From Bradyrhizobium sp. 186 (GTDB lineage Bacteria > Pseudomonadota > Alphaproteobacteria > Rhizobiales > Xanthobacteraceae), in NCBI RefSeq assembly GCF_023101685.1, contig NZ_CP082164.1, forward strand, positions 4,774,001 to 4,838,000: a stretch of DNA of 64,000 nucleotides, written 5' to 3'. A program made the position numbers and the translations under genes. Numbering within the stretch: position 1 is the first letter of the stretch; the number at the start of each line of letters is the position of its first letter. The notes below the pieces were generated by a model that worked only from the letters and a program-made list of their open reading frames with translations, did not search any database and was not told the origin of the DNA. Shown piece after piece: positions 54,776 to 63,961 of the stretch.

Positions 54776-55382
54776 GATTCCTCTCGCCAAGCCGGACTCA
54801 CGCGCCATCACCATCAGGATTGCGCGCGACCCCGGCGATCTCATGCTCGTCACCGCCATCCGCTCCGCGGTCTATCTCGCAGAGCAGGATTGTCCGTTCG
54901 AGGAGGAGTTCGACGGCAACGATCTGGTCGCCGCGCATTTCATCGGCTTTGTCGGCAACGAGCCTGCGGGCTGCCTGCGGGTGCGCTTCTTCGGCGAATT
55001 CGCCAAGGTCGAGCGGCTCGCGGTGCGCCATCAATATCGGCGCTCGCGCGTCTCGTTCAAGCTGGTGCAGGCGAGCGTCGACTATGTGAAGCGCAAGGGG
55101 TTCCGGAAGATCTACGGCCAAGCCCAGGACCGGCTGGTCGACTTCTGGGCTCATTTCGGCGCCAAGCCGCTCGGCCACAACCGCAAGATCACCTTCTCCG
55201 ATTTCTCCTATACGGAGATGGTGCTGGAGATCGAGCCGGGGCCGGACGCGATCACGCTGGACAGCGATCCCTATGTGATCATCCGCCCCGAGGGCGATTG
55301 GGACCGGCCAGGCGTGCTCGATGCCTCGGCGGGGCGGACCGTGACGTCGCCGTTGCGGGACGCCGCGCTCGCCGGCCGTTGA
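54762..55382 (+). CDS. GNAT-family N-acetyltransferase
   Basis: This 206-residue acyltransferase has an N-terminal strand-helix (ITIRIARDPGDLMLVTAIRS), VYLAEQDCPFEEEFDGNDLV, and the beta4/CoA segment VERLAVRHQYRRSRVSFKLV, where the expected RGxG loop is basic instead. The pattern resembles predicted GNATs near N-acylamino-acid or homoserine-lactone-type synthases. The ATG at 54,762 after AAGGAG was preferred over a TTG two codons earlier. It lies between the first GNAT-like gene and a pseudo-isochorismatase. Confidence 0.75.
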   Translation: MHGTRIPLAKPDSRAITIRIARDPGDLMLVTAIRSAVYLAEQDCPFEEEFDGNDLVAAHFIGFVGNEPAGCLRVRFFGEFAKVERLAVRHQYRRSRVSFKLVQASVDYVKRKGFRKIYGQAQDRLVDFWAHFGAKPLGHNRKITFSDFSYTEMVLEIEPGPDAITLDSDPYVIIRPEGDWDRPGVLDASAGRTVTSPLRDAALAGR

Positions 55383-55407
55383 AACTGGTGCAGCCACGCG
55401 CAAGACA

Positions 55408-55971
55408 ATGCTGGTTTCCGCTCACGACGATCCGCCGATCCTGGTCTGCGCGGATCTCCAGGTCGAATACCTCACCCAGGGGCGTCGCCATGTCATCCTC
55501 GACGGCGACGCCGCCACCTCGCGCTGCCTGGAACTGTTGACGCTGTGGCGCGGCAATCTCTGGCCGGTGATGCATCTGAAGCGCATCGCGCAGGCGGCGT
55601 GGTTCAATCCGGCATCCAGGCTGACCGATTGGATTCCCGAGGCGAAGCCACGGCCGGGAGAGATGACGTTCGAGCACCCGTTGCCCTCGGCCTACAGCTC
55701 GTCGCGGTTCGTGGACTACATGTCCAATATCCGGAGCGCGCGCTGCGTGCTGACAGGCTTTTCCCTGGACGAGACCATCCTGGCCACTGTGGTCGAGGGG
55801 TTTCACCGCAGTCATCGCTACCAGGTGGTCGGCGATGCCGTGGCCTGCCGGCAACCGGGCTCGGGCGATGCCGCCGCCTACAAGCAGGCGGTGGTGAATG
55901 TCATCGGCAATTTTGCTACAATCCATTCCAGCGCCGAACTGATCAAGACCAGCGGCGTCGTCGCGGTGTAG
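55408..55971 (+). CDS. Isochorismatase-fold protein lacking catalytic Lys and Cys
   Basis: This 187-residue protein has the cysteine-hydrolase fold: ILVCADLQVEY with the catalytic Asp16, the GEMTFEHPLPSAYSSSRF segment, and the CVLTGFSLDETILATVVEGF strand-helix. By position, the catalytic Lys is His90 and the nucleophilic Cys is Thr123, so classical isochorismatase or nicotinamidase chemistry is unlikely. It follows the GNAT genes by 25 bases and is probably in their operon, perhaps as a binding or regulatory protein. Confidence 0.65.
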   Translation: MLVSAHDDPPILVCADLQVEYLTQGRRHVILDGDAATSRCLELLTLWRGNLWPVMHLKRIAQAAWFNPASRLTDWIPEAKPRPGEMTFEHPLPSAYSSSRFVDYMSNIRSARCVLTGFSLDETILATVVEGFHRSHRYQVVGDAVACRQPGSGDAAAYKQAVVNVIGNFATIHSSAELIKTSGVVAV

Positions 55972-56005
55972 GCGGACGCGATCGGCGGATGGATGGGGTG
56001 GGACA

Positions 56006-56176
56006 TTGTCACGTGGAGAAGAACTGAAGGAGCTGGCGGTCGACCTGTCGCGCGCCATCGAGACGGCGCGCCGTGCCGGCCTGCCCACGACCGTCTATCT
56101 GCTCGCGATGGCGCTGGTCGAGGTGAGGGAAGCCGCTGAGGCCGCGGACGGCGGAGATGACGACGGCGCGGCCTGA
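56006..56176 (+). CDS. Small acidic-tailed helical protein, 56 residues
   Basis: From a TTG start after GGGGTGGG, the frame gives a helical SRGEELKELAVDLSRAIETA, then GLPTTVYLLAMALVEVREAA and an acidic tail. Codon use and helix pattern look genuine. It follows the pseudo-isochorismatase gene by about 35 bases and may belong to the same operon. Function unknown. Confidence 0.5.
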   Translation: MSRGEELKELAVDLSRAIETARRAGLPTTVYLLAMALVEVREAAEAADGGDDDGAA

Positions 56177-56307
56177 GTCGGGTCTGGCGCCGCTTTGTGC
56201 AACGCTGCTGGGCGTTTGCTGCCGACGAATTGGCGTTGCAAGTTGTCTACTCTCGCAATAGCCAAGTGATGACGCCGGCTACGTGACGACTTTAAGGATC
56301 CTCGCAA

Positions 56308-57690
56308 ATGTCCATGCTGCCCAATTCGCAAGAGGCCCGGGATGTGGCCTACCAGCTCCATCCCTACACCAACGCGCGCACCCATCAGCAGGCTGGTCCG
56401 CTGGTGATCGAGCGCGGCGAGGGGCCTTACGTCTTCGACGCGGCGGGCAAGCGCTATTTCGAGGCGATGGCGGGGCTGTGGAGCGTCGGGCTCGGCTTCA
56501 ACGAGAAGCGGCTGGTCGAGGCAGCGCACCGGCAGATGCAGGCCTTGCCGTTCTACCACACGTTCTCCGCGAAATCGCACGGTCCCTCGATCGACCTCGC
56601 CGAGAAGCTCGTGGCGCTGGCGCCGGTGCCGATGAGCAAGGTGTTCTTCACCAATTCCGGCTCGGAGGCGAACGACACCGTCCTGAAGCTGATCGCCTAT
56701 CGCTCCAATGCGCTGGGCCAGCCGCAGCGCAAGAAGGTGATCAGCCGCATGCGCGCCTACCACGGCGTCACGATCGCGTCCGCAAGCCTCACCGGCCTGC
56801 CGAACAATCACCGTTCGTTCGACTTGCCGCTGCCGAACATCCTGCACACGGGCTCGCCGCATTTCTACAAGGACGGCGCGCCCGGCGAGAGCGAGGAAGC
56901 GTTCGCGACGCGGCGGGCCGAGGAGCTCGACGCGCTGATTCAGAAGGAAGGGCCGGACACGATCGCGGCCTTCTTCGGCGAGCCGGTGATGGGCGCGGGC
57001 GGCGTCATCGTGCCGCCGGCGACCTATTGGGACAAGATCCAGAAGGTTTTGAACAAGTACGACATCCTGCTGGTCGCCGACGAGGTGATCTGCGGCTTCG
57101 GCCGCACCGGCAAGATGTTCGGCTGCGAGACCTACGGCATCAAGCCTGATGCGATCGTGGTCTCCAAGCAGATCACCTCGAGCTATTTCCCGCTGTCGGC
57201 GATCATCCTGAACGACCGCATGTTCGATCCGATCGCGGACGAGAGCAACAAGATCGGCGTGCTCGGCCACGGCTTTACCGCGGGCGGCCATCCCGTCGGC
57301 TCAGCCATTGCACTGGAGAATTTGAAGATCATCGAGGAGCGCGGTCTGGTCGCACACGCTGCCGAGCTTGGTGGCTATATGCAAGGCAGGCTGCGCGAGC
57401 TCAGCAGCCATCCACTGGTGGGCGAGGTCCGTGGCGTCGGCATGATCGCAGCGCTCGAGCTCGTGCTCGACAAGCAGCGCAAGACTGCAGCAGCGACGCC
57501 CGGCGCTGTCGGCGGCATGGCCAGCCGCATGCTCCAGGAACGCGGCGTGATCTCGCGTAACATGCTGGATGCCATCGCCATCTGCCCGCCGCTGATCGTC
57601 ACCAAGGGCCAGATCGACGAACTGGTCGCCGCGATCACCGGCGTGCTGGATGACATGAAGCCGGAAGTGGCGAAGTTGACGCCGGCTTAG
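56308..57690 (+). CDS. Class III omega-aminotransferase
   Basis: This 460-residue PLP-dependent fold-type I aminotransferase has substrate-binding LHPYTNARTHQQAGPLVIER, FFTNSGSEANDTVLKL, the PLP-contact DEVICGFGRTGKMFG, and the Schiff-base lysine K287 in VVSKQITSSYFPLSA. Close families convert beta-alanine, taurine, putrescine or aromatic amines with pyruvate. The substrate is not deducible. It is a single gene with its own ATG at 56,308. Confidence 0.88.
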   Translation: MSMLPNSQEARDVAYQLHPYTNARTHQQAGPLVIERGEGPYVFDAAGKRYFEAMAGLWSVGLGFNEKRLVEAAHRQMQALPFYHTFSAKSHGPSIDLAEKLVALAPVPMSKVFFTNSGSEANDTVLKLIAYRSNALGQPQRKKVISRMRAYHGVTIASASLTGLPNNHRSFDLPLPNILHTGSPHFYKDGAPGESEEAFATRRAEELDALIQKEGPDTIAAFFGEPVMGAGGVIVPPATYWDKIQKVLNKYDILLVADEVICGFGRTGKMFGCETYGIKPDAIVVSKQITSSYFPLSAIILNDRMFDPIADESNKIGVLGHGFTAGGHPVGSAIALENLKIIEERGLVAHAAELGGYMQGRLRELSSHPLVGEVRGVGMIAALELVLDKQRKTAAATPGAVGGMASRMLQERGVISRNMLDAIAICPPLIVTKGQIDELVAAITGVLDDMKPEVAKLTPA

Positions 57691-57718
57691 GGCGAACGCG
57701 TCATCACATCCTCGGTGT

Positions 57719-57740
57719 CGTCCTGGCGAAAGCCAGGACG
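57719..57740. repeat. REP-like hairpin with GAAA loop
   Basis: CGTCCTGGC and GCCAGGACG form a perfect nine-base stem closed by a GAAA tetraloop. This short palindrome is of the type dispersed through Bradyrhizobium intergenic regions. It sits between the convergent aminotransferase and rnd genes and may end transcription. Confidence 0.65.
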
Positions 57741-57753
57741 GCATGGGAGGCGC

Positions 57754-58902
57754 CTAAGCCCGCTGGACCCCGATCACGCGACCCTTCTCGATCGCCAGAG
57801 CCATCTCGCCGCGCTTGAGTTTCAGGGCGGAGTCGCCGAACAGCTCGCGGCGCCAGCCGCGCAGGGCCGGCACGTCGGCGTCGTCGTCAGCCGCGATCTC
57901 CTCGAGATCGTCGACGGTCGCGATCACCTTGCTGGCGACCGCATGGCGCTCGGCCGTCATCCGCAGCAACACCTTCAGCAGCTCGACGATGGCCGCGCCG
58001 TTGGAGTTGTTGCGCGGCTTCTCCAGCTTCGGCAGCATGGACAAGTCGCGTGCCAGCCCGCGCTCGACCGCTGCGACGATGTCCGCGCCCCATTTGGACT
58101 TCTCAAAACCCTTCGGCACCGAGCGCAGATGGGCGAGCTTCTCGACACTGTTCGGCGCGTGGGTTGCGATGTCGCTGATGGCTTCGTCGCGCAGCACGCG
58201 GCCGCGCGGCACATCGCGGCTCTGGGCCTCCTGCTCGCGCCAGGCCGCGACCTCCATCAGCACCGCCAGGTCCTTCGGCTTGCGCACCCGCGTCTTCAGC
58301 CGTTCCCAGGCGCGTTCGGGATGGAAGTCGTAGGTCTTGGGCGAGGTCAGGACCTCCATCTCGATCGAGACCCATTCGCTGCGGCTGCGCTTCTTGAGGT
58401 CGGCGTCGAGTGCCGCGAACACGTCGCGCAGATGCGTGACGTCGGATACCGCGTAGTGCATCTGCTCCTTGGTCAGCGGCCGGCGCGACCAGTCGGTGAA
58501 GCGGTGGGTCTTGTCCGGTCGGTGGCCGGTGACCTTCTCGACCAGCTGGTCGTAGGCGATGCTGTCGCCATAGCCGAGCACCATCGCGGCGACCTGGGTG
58601 TCGAACACCGGATGCGGGATGATGTTGGCCTGGTGCCAGATGATCTCGATGTCCTGGCGGGCGGCGTGGAACACCTTCAACACGCTCTCGTTGGCCATCA
58701 GCTCGAAGAACGGCTTGAGGTCGATGCCCTCGGCCAGGGTGTCGATGACGATGGCCTCCTCGGCGCTCGCCATCTGCACCACGCATAATAGCGGGTAGTA
58801 GGTGGTTTCGCGCAGGAACTCGGTATCGACGGTAATGACGGGGTGCTTGGCCAGTCGGCTGCAGGCAGCCGCAAGGTCAGCGATGGTGGTAATCAAATCC
58901 AT
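57754..58902 (-). CDS. rnd: Ribonuclease D
   Basis: This 382-residue 3'-5' exoribonuclease acts in tRNA 3' maturation. The DEDD motifs are [27 protein letters not shown] and the [14 protein letters not shown] region with Tyr and Asp. A C-terminal HRDC domain follows ([20 protein letters not shown]). It begins [20 protein letters not shown], the standard start. Confidence 0.93.
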   Translation of the reverse strand: MDLITTIADLAAACSRLAKHPVITVDTEFLRETTYYPLLCVVQMASAEEAIVIDTLAEGIDLKPFFELMANESVLKVFHAARQDIEIIWHQANIIPHPVFDTQVAAMVLGYGDSIAYDQLVEKVTGHRPDKTHRFTDWSRRPLTKEQMHYAVSDVTHLRDVFAALDADLKKRSRSEWVSIEMEVLTSPKTYDFHPERAWERLKTRVRKPKDLAVLMEVAAWREQEAQSRDVPRGRVLRDEAISDIATHAPNSVEKLAHLRSVPKGFEKSKWGADIVAAVERGLARDLSMLPKLEKPRNNSNGAAIVELLKVLLRMTAERHAVASKVIATVDDLEEIAADDDADVPALRGWRRELFGDSALKLKRGEMALAIEKGRVIGVQRA

Positions 58903-59016
58903 GAACGGCCCTTGACACGTATATCAGCCGTTCTGCCGAAAGTGCTGTGATGTCAAGGGCTCGTAGCGAATTCAAGCTTTGCATTTGGGCCGAAATCGCC
59001 TTTTTCCGCGAAAATC

Positions 59017-59127
59017 CTATTCGTAACGGACCCGCTGCGAGGGTTTTCGGGCGCAGGGCAGCGCCACCACGACCACGCACATGGCGACAAGCGCCAATCC
59101 CAGGAACTCGAACACCAACAGATCCAC
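59017..59127 (-). CDS. Possible small membrane protein, 36 residues
   Basis: A GTG after GGGGGG gives a single hydrophobic segment (LGLALVAMCVVVVALPCARK) with a basic tail. It could be a one-span membrane peptide upstream of rnd. The frame is also part of a longer antisense frame, so support is limited. Confidence 0.35.
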   Translation of the reverse strand: MDLLVFEFLGLALVAMCVVVVALPCARKPSQRVRYE

Positions 59128-59276
59128 GGCAAAATCCCCCCAGACACATTGCGAAACTTGTCTGGGGTCCGTTGAGGGTCTGTTAATTCTCGTGGTTACC
59201 GGCGAGCGGGGCGGATTGGATGGTGGACGGTTCGTTAATGCACGGCGCCGCCGCGCGATGGAAGTAGCCGTGGATG

Positions 59277-60647
59277 CTATCTGGCCGGTTGAAACAATCC
59301 CCATTCGGCTTGCGCTGATCTCGCCTTCAACACCATCAACGTCACGGCCACCAGAGACGCGTCCGCGACCGGTAACGCCAGCCAGATGCCTATTTCGCCG
59401 ACCGCAAGCGGCAGCAGGAAGATGAGCGGCACGGCAAACAGGTAGGTGCGCGAGAGCGACAGCAGCGCCGAACGCCTGACGTCTCCGATGCTTTGGAAAT
59501 AGTTCGCGATCATCATCATCGGACCGAAGCTGAAATAGCCGGCGACGAAGGTTGGCGTGATCTCGGCCACCTGCTCGATCACGACCGTATCCGACACAAA
59601 CAGTCCCCCCAATTGGTGCCGGAACAGGATCAGACCAATCTCGGCGAGACCTGCGTAGGCCAGGCTCCAGACCAGGGCCAGTTTCATCGTGGAATTGGAA
59701 CGCGACCACAGGCCCGCACCATAATTGTTGCTGACCATTGCCTGGAGGGCGAGGCTCATGCCGAGCAGCGGGAAGTAAGCAAATGTCATCATGCGGCTGA
59801 GAACGCCGTAGGCCGCAATCGAGGCATCGGTGTGCGCGCCGCCAAACAGACGTAGAGATACGATTGTCGCGGCTGCACCGGCCGCGATGCCGATGAAGCT
59901 GAGACTGCGGGGCGCGCCGAGCGCCATGACGTCGCTCCATGCGGTGCGCCAGTGCGCGGCATCCCGAAATGCGAGCGTCAGCCGTGCCTTGCCGCTGGCC
60001 CGGTAGAGCGCGATCACGGCCAGCGCGAGTGCTTGCGCCAGCACTGTCCCCCACGCGGATCCGGCGACGCCAAGCCTGAAGTCGACGATCAGGACGTAGT
60101 TGAAGGCGATGTTGGCCAAGGTCACCAGCACGCCAGCAATCGTCATTGCGCCGACGCGTCCCTCGATACGCAGGGAATCGGAATTGATGGACAGCAGGAA
60201 CAGGAGCGGGGACGCGTAGACTGCGATGCTCAGGAAGTCATAGCCCATCCGTGCAAGTTCAGGCGAGCCGCTGGCCAGATGCAATGTGAGGGGCCAGCCC
60301 ACCAAGGCGAACAGCCCCATTGCGATCACGCTGATGCAGAGCGAAAGACCATGCGCCCCGGCGAGCAGGCTCCGCGCGTCGCCCGGTGTGTTCGCGCCCA
60401 GCAGGCGTCCCATGAGACTGGCCATCCCGCTCGAGACCATCGTCGCGAGCGCAACCAAGAGCATCGAGATCGGAAACACCATGGTGACGGCGGTGAGAGC
60501 CTCAGGGCCGACAAAGGCCCCGAGAAACATCGCATCGACCAATGTCTGCAGCCCGCTGACGCTGCTCACCAGGATGATCGGCAGCGCGGTGCGCATGAAC
60601 GTGGAAGGGATGGGATCGCGCGTGTACGCGTTGTGGCTGTGGGTCAT
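59277..60647 (-). CDS. MATE-family multidrug exporter
   Basis: This inner-membrane cation-coupled exporter of 456 residues has 12 predicted helices in two homologous halves. Visible motifs include ALPIILVSSVSGLQTLVDAM, FLGAFVGPEALTAVTMVFPI and, in the second half, FAYFPLLGMSLALQAMVSNN. The ATG at 60,647 follows GAGAG. Its promoter, at 60,730-60,758, overlaps two palindromic operators, so expression is probably induced by a ligand that releases a repressor. No regulator gene is adjacent. Confidence 0.88.
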   Translation of the reverse strand: MTHSHNAYTRDPIPSTFMRTALPIILVSSVSGLQTLVDAMFLGAFVGPEALTAVTMVFPISMLLVALATMVSSGMASLMGRLLGANTPGDARSLLAGAHGLSLCISVIAMGLFALVGWPLTLHLASGSPELARMGYDFLSIAVYASPLLFLLSINSDSLRIEGRVGAMTIAGVLVTLANIAFNYVLIVDFRLGVAGSAWGTVLAQALALAVIALYRASGKARLTLAFRDAAHWRTAWSDVMALGAPRSLSFIGIAAGAAATIVSLRLFGGAHTDASIAAYGVLSRMMTFAYFPLLGMSLALQAMVSNNYGAGLWSRSNSTMKLALVWSLAYAGLAEIGLILFRHQLGGLFVSDTVVIEQVAEITPTFVAGYFSFGPMMMIANYFQSIGDVRRSALLSLSRTYLFAVPLIFLLPLAVGEIGIWLALPVADASLVAVTLMVLKARSAQAEWGLFQPAR

Positions 60648-60729
60648 TGGCTCTCTCAGACGATGATCGACCGCTACGCCGCAACGCCGGCGCAAGGTCT
60701 GAACGACGCAGATGCGTCCTGAGAGATAA

Positions 60730-60758
60730 ATTAGACCCGGGTAATATACGTTTGTCAA
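60730..60758 (-). promoter_or_regulatory. Sigma-70-type promoter of the MATE gene
   Basis: On the minus strand TTGACA (60,758-60,753) is followed after exactly 17 bases by TCTAAT (60,735-60,730). This is close to the housekeeping consensus. It points at the MATE gene, whose ATG is at 60,647, leaving a leader of about 75 bases. Confidence 0.7.
60731..60746. promoter_or_regulatory. Operator 1, overlapping the -10 box
   Basis: TTAGACCCGGGTAATA differs at two bases from the perfect palindrome at 60,759. It covers the -10 region, so a bound repressor would block open-complex formation. The centre-to-centre distance to operator 2 is 28 bases. Confidence 0.6.
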
Positions 60759-60774
60759 TATTACCCGGGTAATA
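60759..60774. promoter_or_regulatory. Operator 2, abutting the -35 box
   Basis: TATTACCCGGGTAATA is a perfect 16-bp palindrome immediately upstream of the -35 box of the MATE promoter. Such symmetric sites are typical of TetR- or MarR-type repressors. The cognate regulator is not in the window. Confidence 0.65.
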
Positions 60775-60800
60775 ATTTGGCGCGGGAGAGGTTTCGGACC

Positions 60801-62132
60801 TCAAGGCAGCTTCAGCGAGGTCTCCGCGTTGTACGGCTTGAGCAGCTCGTCGGCGGCCTTCTGGGCGGCGGCGAGCGCCTCCTTCGGCTGCTTCTTGCCG
60901 TTGAGGACCAGCATCACCTCGTCCTCCAGCGTCTTGCGCACGGGAACGGTCTTGTAGGTGGCGAACCAGGGCTTTGCGACGTCGAGCTGCTCGACGGCGG
61001 TCGTGGCGTCCGGGTTCTTGTTGAGGAAGTCGACCATATCAGGCGTCTTGTAGGCGGCCATGTTGGGGGCGAAATAGCCGGTGGCGCGGCTCCACCAGGC
61101 GCTCTTCTCGGGTGAGGTCATCCACTTGATCAGCGTCCAGGCAGCCTTCTGCTTGTCGGCTTCGAGGCCCGCCGGAATGATCAGCGAGGCGCCGCCGATC
61201 GGCACGGCGTTGCGGACGTTGCGCGGGATGAAGGCGACCTTGTAGGCGAACTTTGCGTTGTCGCGCACATAGGTCAGCGAGCCCGTCGAGAGCATCATCA
61301 TCGCGGCATTGCCGGAGATGAAGGAGGTGCTCACGGCGGGACCCGGCGTGGCGCCCGGCGCATGCACCTTGTGCTTGTTGACGAGGTCGCTCCACCAGGT
61401 CAGTGCGCCCTGCATCGAAGGCGTGTCGTAATAGACCTCGCCGCCGAACTCCTCATTGTAGTAGCGCCCGCCATTGGTCATGGTGAGCGTTTCCATCATC
61501 CAGCCGCAATAGTCATAGGCGCAGGGGATCGCGATACCCCAGCGCGTGACCTTGTCGCCGTCGCGCTTGGTCAGCTTCTTGGCCCAGTCGGTCAGCTCGG
61601 CCCAGGTCTGCGGCGGCTTGCTCGGATCGAGGCCGGCTTCCTTGGCCTGGTCTGCATTGATGTAGAGCAGCGGCGTCGAATTGTGGAACGGTACGCCGTA
61701 GACCGAGCGGTTGATCACGGCATTGCCTTGGAGGGCCGGGAAGAACTGGCCCAAAAATTGGTCCTTGGTGGTGCCGTCTGCGGCGATCAGGGAATCGAGG
61801 TTGGTGAGCTCGTTCTCGATCTGCATGTCGAGCAGGAAGTTGGCCGACATGATCACGGCTGCCGGCGGCTTGCCGGCCTTGATCGAGGCGCGCGTCTTGA
61901 TCAGCGTGTCGTCATAGGAGCCGGTATAGACGGCGGTGGCCTTGATCGCGGGATGGGTCTCGTTGAACTCCTTGATCAACGTGCCCATGTCGCGGGCGAG
62001 CTTGCCGTCGACGGGAACGGGGAAGAACAAGTCGATCTCGGTCGGACCTTCGGCCAGCGCCGGGAAGGCGAGGGCGCCTGCCATGGTACCTGCGATGGCG
62101 AGGCCGAGCATGAGCCTGCGGGAAAACATCAT
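60801..62132 (-). CDS. ABC transporter substrate-binding protein (UgpB/MalE-like)
   Basis: This 443-residue periplasmic binding protein has a signal peptide (RLMLGLAIAGTMAGALAFPA, LA). The extracellular solute-binding family 1 pattern follows: FNETHPAIKATAVYTGSYDD, YGVPFHNSTPLLYINADQAK, FISGNAAMMMLSTGS and AWTLIKWMTSPEKSAWWSRA. Similarity of style is greatest to UgpB (glycerol-3-phosphate), but the sugar or polyol is not certain. It is the third gene of an operon after the two permeases. Confidence 0.85.
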   Translation of the reverse strand: MMFSRRLMLGLAIAGTMAGALAFPALAEGPTEIDLFFPVPVDGKLARDMGTLIKEFNETHPAIKATAVYTGSYDDTLIKTRASIKAGKPPAAVIMSANFLLDMQIENELTNLDSLIAADGTTKDQFLGQFFPALQGNAVINRSVYGVPFHNSTPLLYINADQAKEAGLDPSKPPQTWAELTDWAKKLTKRDGDKVTRWGIAIPCAYDYCGWMMETLTMTNGGRYYNEEFGGEVYYDTPSMQGALTWWSDLVNKHKVHAPGATPGPAVSTSFISGNAAMMMLSTGSLTYVRDNAKFAYKVAFIPRNVRNAVPIGGASLIIPAGLEADKQKAAWTLIKWMTSPEKSAWWSRATGYFAPNMAAYKTPDMVDFLNKNPDATTAVEQLDVAKPWFATYKTVPVRKTLEDEVMLVLNGKKQPKEALAAAQKAADELLKPYNAETSLKLP

Positions 62133-62143
62133 CGAAAAATCTC

Positions 62144-63013
62144 CTATTTGATGCCTGAGGTGACGAAAGAGCTGATGAAGCGCTTCTGGAAGATCAGGAA
62201 GGTGATGAGCAGCGGCGCGATCACCATGAGCGTGCCCGCGGCGATGGTGCCCCAGGCCTGGGTGCCTTCCGCCGTCGTGGTGAAGACCGACAGTCCGACC
62301 GTGAGCGGCCGCTTATCCGGCGAGTTGATCACCATCAGCGGCCACAGGAAGTCGTTCCAATGGCTGGTCACGGAGATGATCGCGAAGGCGGAAAAGCTCG
62401 GCAGCGACAGCGGCACATAGATGTGACGGATGCGCTGGAACATGCTGGCGCCGTCGATCAGGGCCGCGTCTTCCAGCTCGGTCGGAATCGCCTCGAAGGC
62501 CTGACGCATCAGGAAGGTGCCGAAGGCCGAGGCGAAGAAAGGCATCATCACGCCGGTGAGCGTGTCGTAGAGGCCGAGCTGCGCCACCAGGCTCAAATTC
62601 GGCACGATCAGCAGCACCGGCACCAGCATGAGCTGCATCAGGAACAGATAGAAGATCAGCGTCTTGCCGGCGAAGGCGAGGCGCGCGAACGCAAACCCCG
62701 CCAGCGTGATCGTGACGAATTGCACCATCAGAATCCCGGTGCAGATGATCGTGGTGTTGAGGACGTAGCACGGGAAATCGCCGATCTCCCAGGCATCCCT
62801 GATGTTGTCGAGCGTCGGCCTCAGGCTCGGCATCAGTTCGGCCATCAGGTTGATGCCGTCAGAGGCGGGGCGCAGCGTCGCCACGCCCATCCACAGGAAC
62901 GGGATCAGCCAGATGATCGCAAGCAGCACCGTCAGCACGAAGCCGAGCTTCGGCGAGATCTCGCCGCGCGTGGCGAGCGGCGCGTCCTTGAACAGACCAT
63001 CGAACAGCTTCAT
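62144..63013 (-). CDS. ABC transporter permease (UgpE/MalG-like)
   Basis: This 289-residue inner-membrane permease has six helices and the EAA coupling loop as EAIPTELEDAALIDGASMFQ. It follows the other permease with a four-base ATGA overlap. It forms the channel together with the gene at 63,010. Confidence 0.9.
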   Translation of the reverse strand: MKLFDGLFKDAPLATRGEISPKLGFVLTVLLAIIWLIPFLWMGVATLRPASDGINLMAELMPSLRPTLDNIRDAWEIGDFPCYVLNTTIICTGILMVQFVTITLAGFAFARLAFAGKTLIFYLFLMQLMLVPVLLIVPNLSLVAQLGLYDTLTGVMMPFFASAFGTFLMRQAFEAIPTELEDAALIDGASMFQRIRHIYVPLSLPSFSAFAIISVTSHWNDFLWPLMVINSPDKRPLTVGLSVFTTTAEGTQAWGTIAAGTLMVIAPLLITFLIFQKRFISSFVTSGIK

Positions 63014-63960
63014 GGCCCGCCCTCGCGGTTCGCCATCGTGCGGAAGGAGAGCGCGGTGAGCCCCATCAGCGCGGCGAGCGTCAGCAGCGTCGCTGCAGAG
63101 GCCTTGCCGATGTCGTAATGCTCCACTGCCTGCTGGTAGATGTAGAACAGCACGAGGTTGGTCGAGTTGGATGGTCCGCCCTTGGTCATGACGAAGACGT
63201 GGTCGACCTGCGTGACCGCATTGAGCGTGGCGATCACCGTGACGAACAGGAAGGTCGGGCGCAGCTCGGGCAGGATGATGTGGCGCAGGCGCTGGTACGG
63301 CCCGGCGCCGTCGAGATGGGCGGCCTCCATCACGTCCTCGGGCACCGCCTGAAGTCCGGCGAGGAAGAACAGCATGTAGTAGCCCGCGTTCTTCCAGATC
63401 GTGATGATCATGATCGCGTAAAGCGCGATGTCGGAATCGCCGAGCCAGTTCGGCAACACCGGAAGCAGGCTGCCGATGTAATAGTCGAGCAGTCCGACAT
63501 TGGGCAGGAAGATGAACAGGAACAGCGCGGACGCCGCGACCATCGGGATCAGCACCGGCAGGAACAGGGCTGCGCGCAACGCGCTGGTCACGGCGTTGGT
63601 GCGCGCCAGCGCCAGCGCGAACAACAGCGCGAGGGCGATGCTCGGGATCGCCGTGCCGACGGCGTAGATGAGGTTATTCACGACCGCGCCGGTGAAGGCG
63701 GGATCCGCAAGCACCGTACTGATGTTGTCGAGGCCGACGAAGCGGACAGGCGCTTTGGGCGTGGCGCGCTGGTAGAGCGCGTCGACGAACACGCGCCCCA
63801 TCGCGCCGTAGGTGAACAGCGCCAGAAAGACCAGCGACGGGAGTAGCAGCAGATAAGCTGGCAGCGAGGTTTTGAAACCGGTCGTGAACCGCCTCACGAT
63901 GTGCAGTCGCGGCGGCGCCGAGGCCGCGACCGCGAGAGTCGCGGGTTCAGCGAAGCTCAT
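63010..63960 (-). CDS. ABC transporter permease (UgpA/MalF-like)
   Basis: This 316-residue permease has six helices and the EAA loop QAVPEDVMEAAHLDGAGPYQ. The ATG at 63,960 lies one base after the stop of the preceding partial gene, within a GTGAG context; an ATG nine codons upstream is an alternative. The ATP-binding subunit is not in the window. Confidence 0.88.
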   Translation of the reverse strand: MSFAEPATLAVAASAPPRLHIVRRFTTGFKTSLPAYLLLLPSLVFLALFTYGAMGRVFVDALYQRATPKAPVRFVGLDNISTVLADPAFTGAVVNNLIYAVGTAIPSIALALLFALALARTNAVTSALRAALFLPVLIPMVAASALFLFIFLPNVGLLDYYIGSLLPVLPNWLGDSDIALYAIMIITIWKNAGYYMLFFLAGLQAVPEDVMEAAHLDGAGPYQRLRHIILPELRPTFLFVTVIATLNAVTQVDHVFVMTKGGPSNSTNLVLFYIYQQAVEHYDIGKASAATLLTLAALMGLTALSFRTMANREGGP

Positions 63961-63961
63961 C

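Noticed and set aside
59017..60054. 345-codon minus-strand frame overlapping the MATE gene
   Set aside because: Most of it is an out-of-frame shadow of the MATE gene; only its last 36 codons, with a separate GTG, were kept as a tentative small gene.
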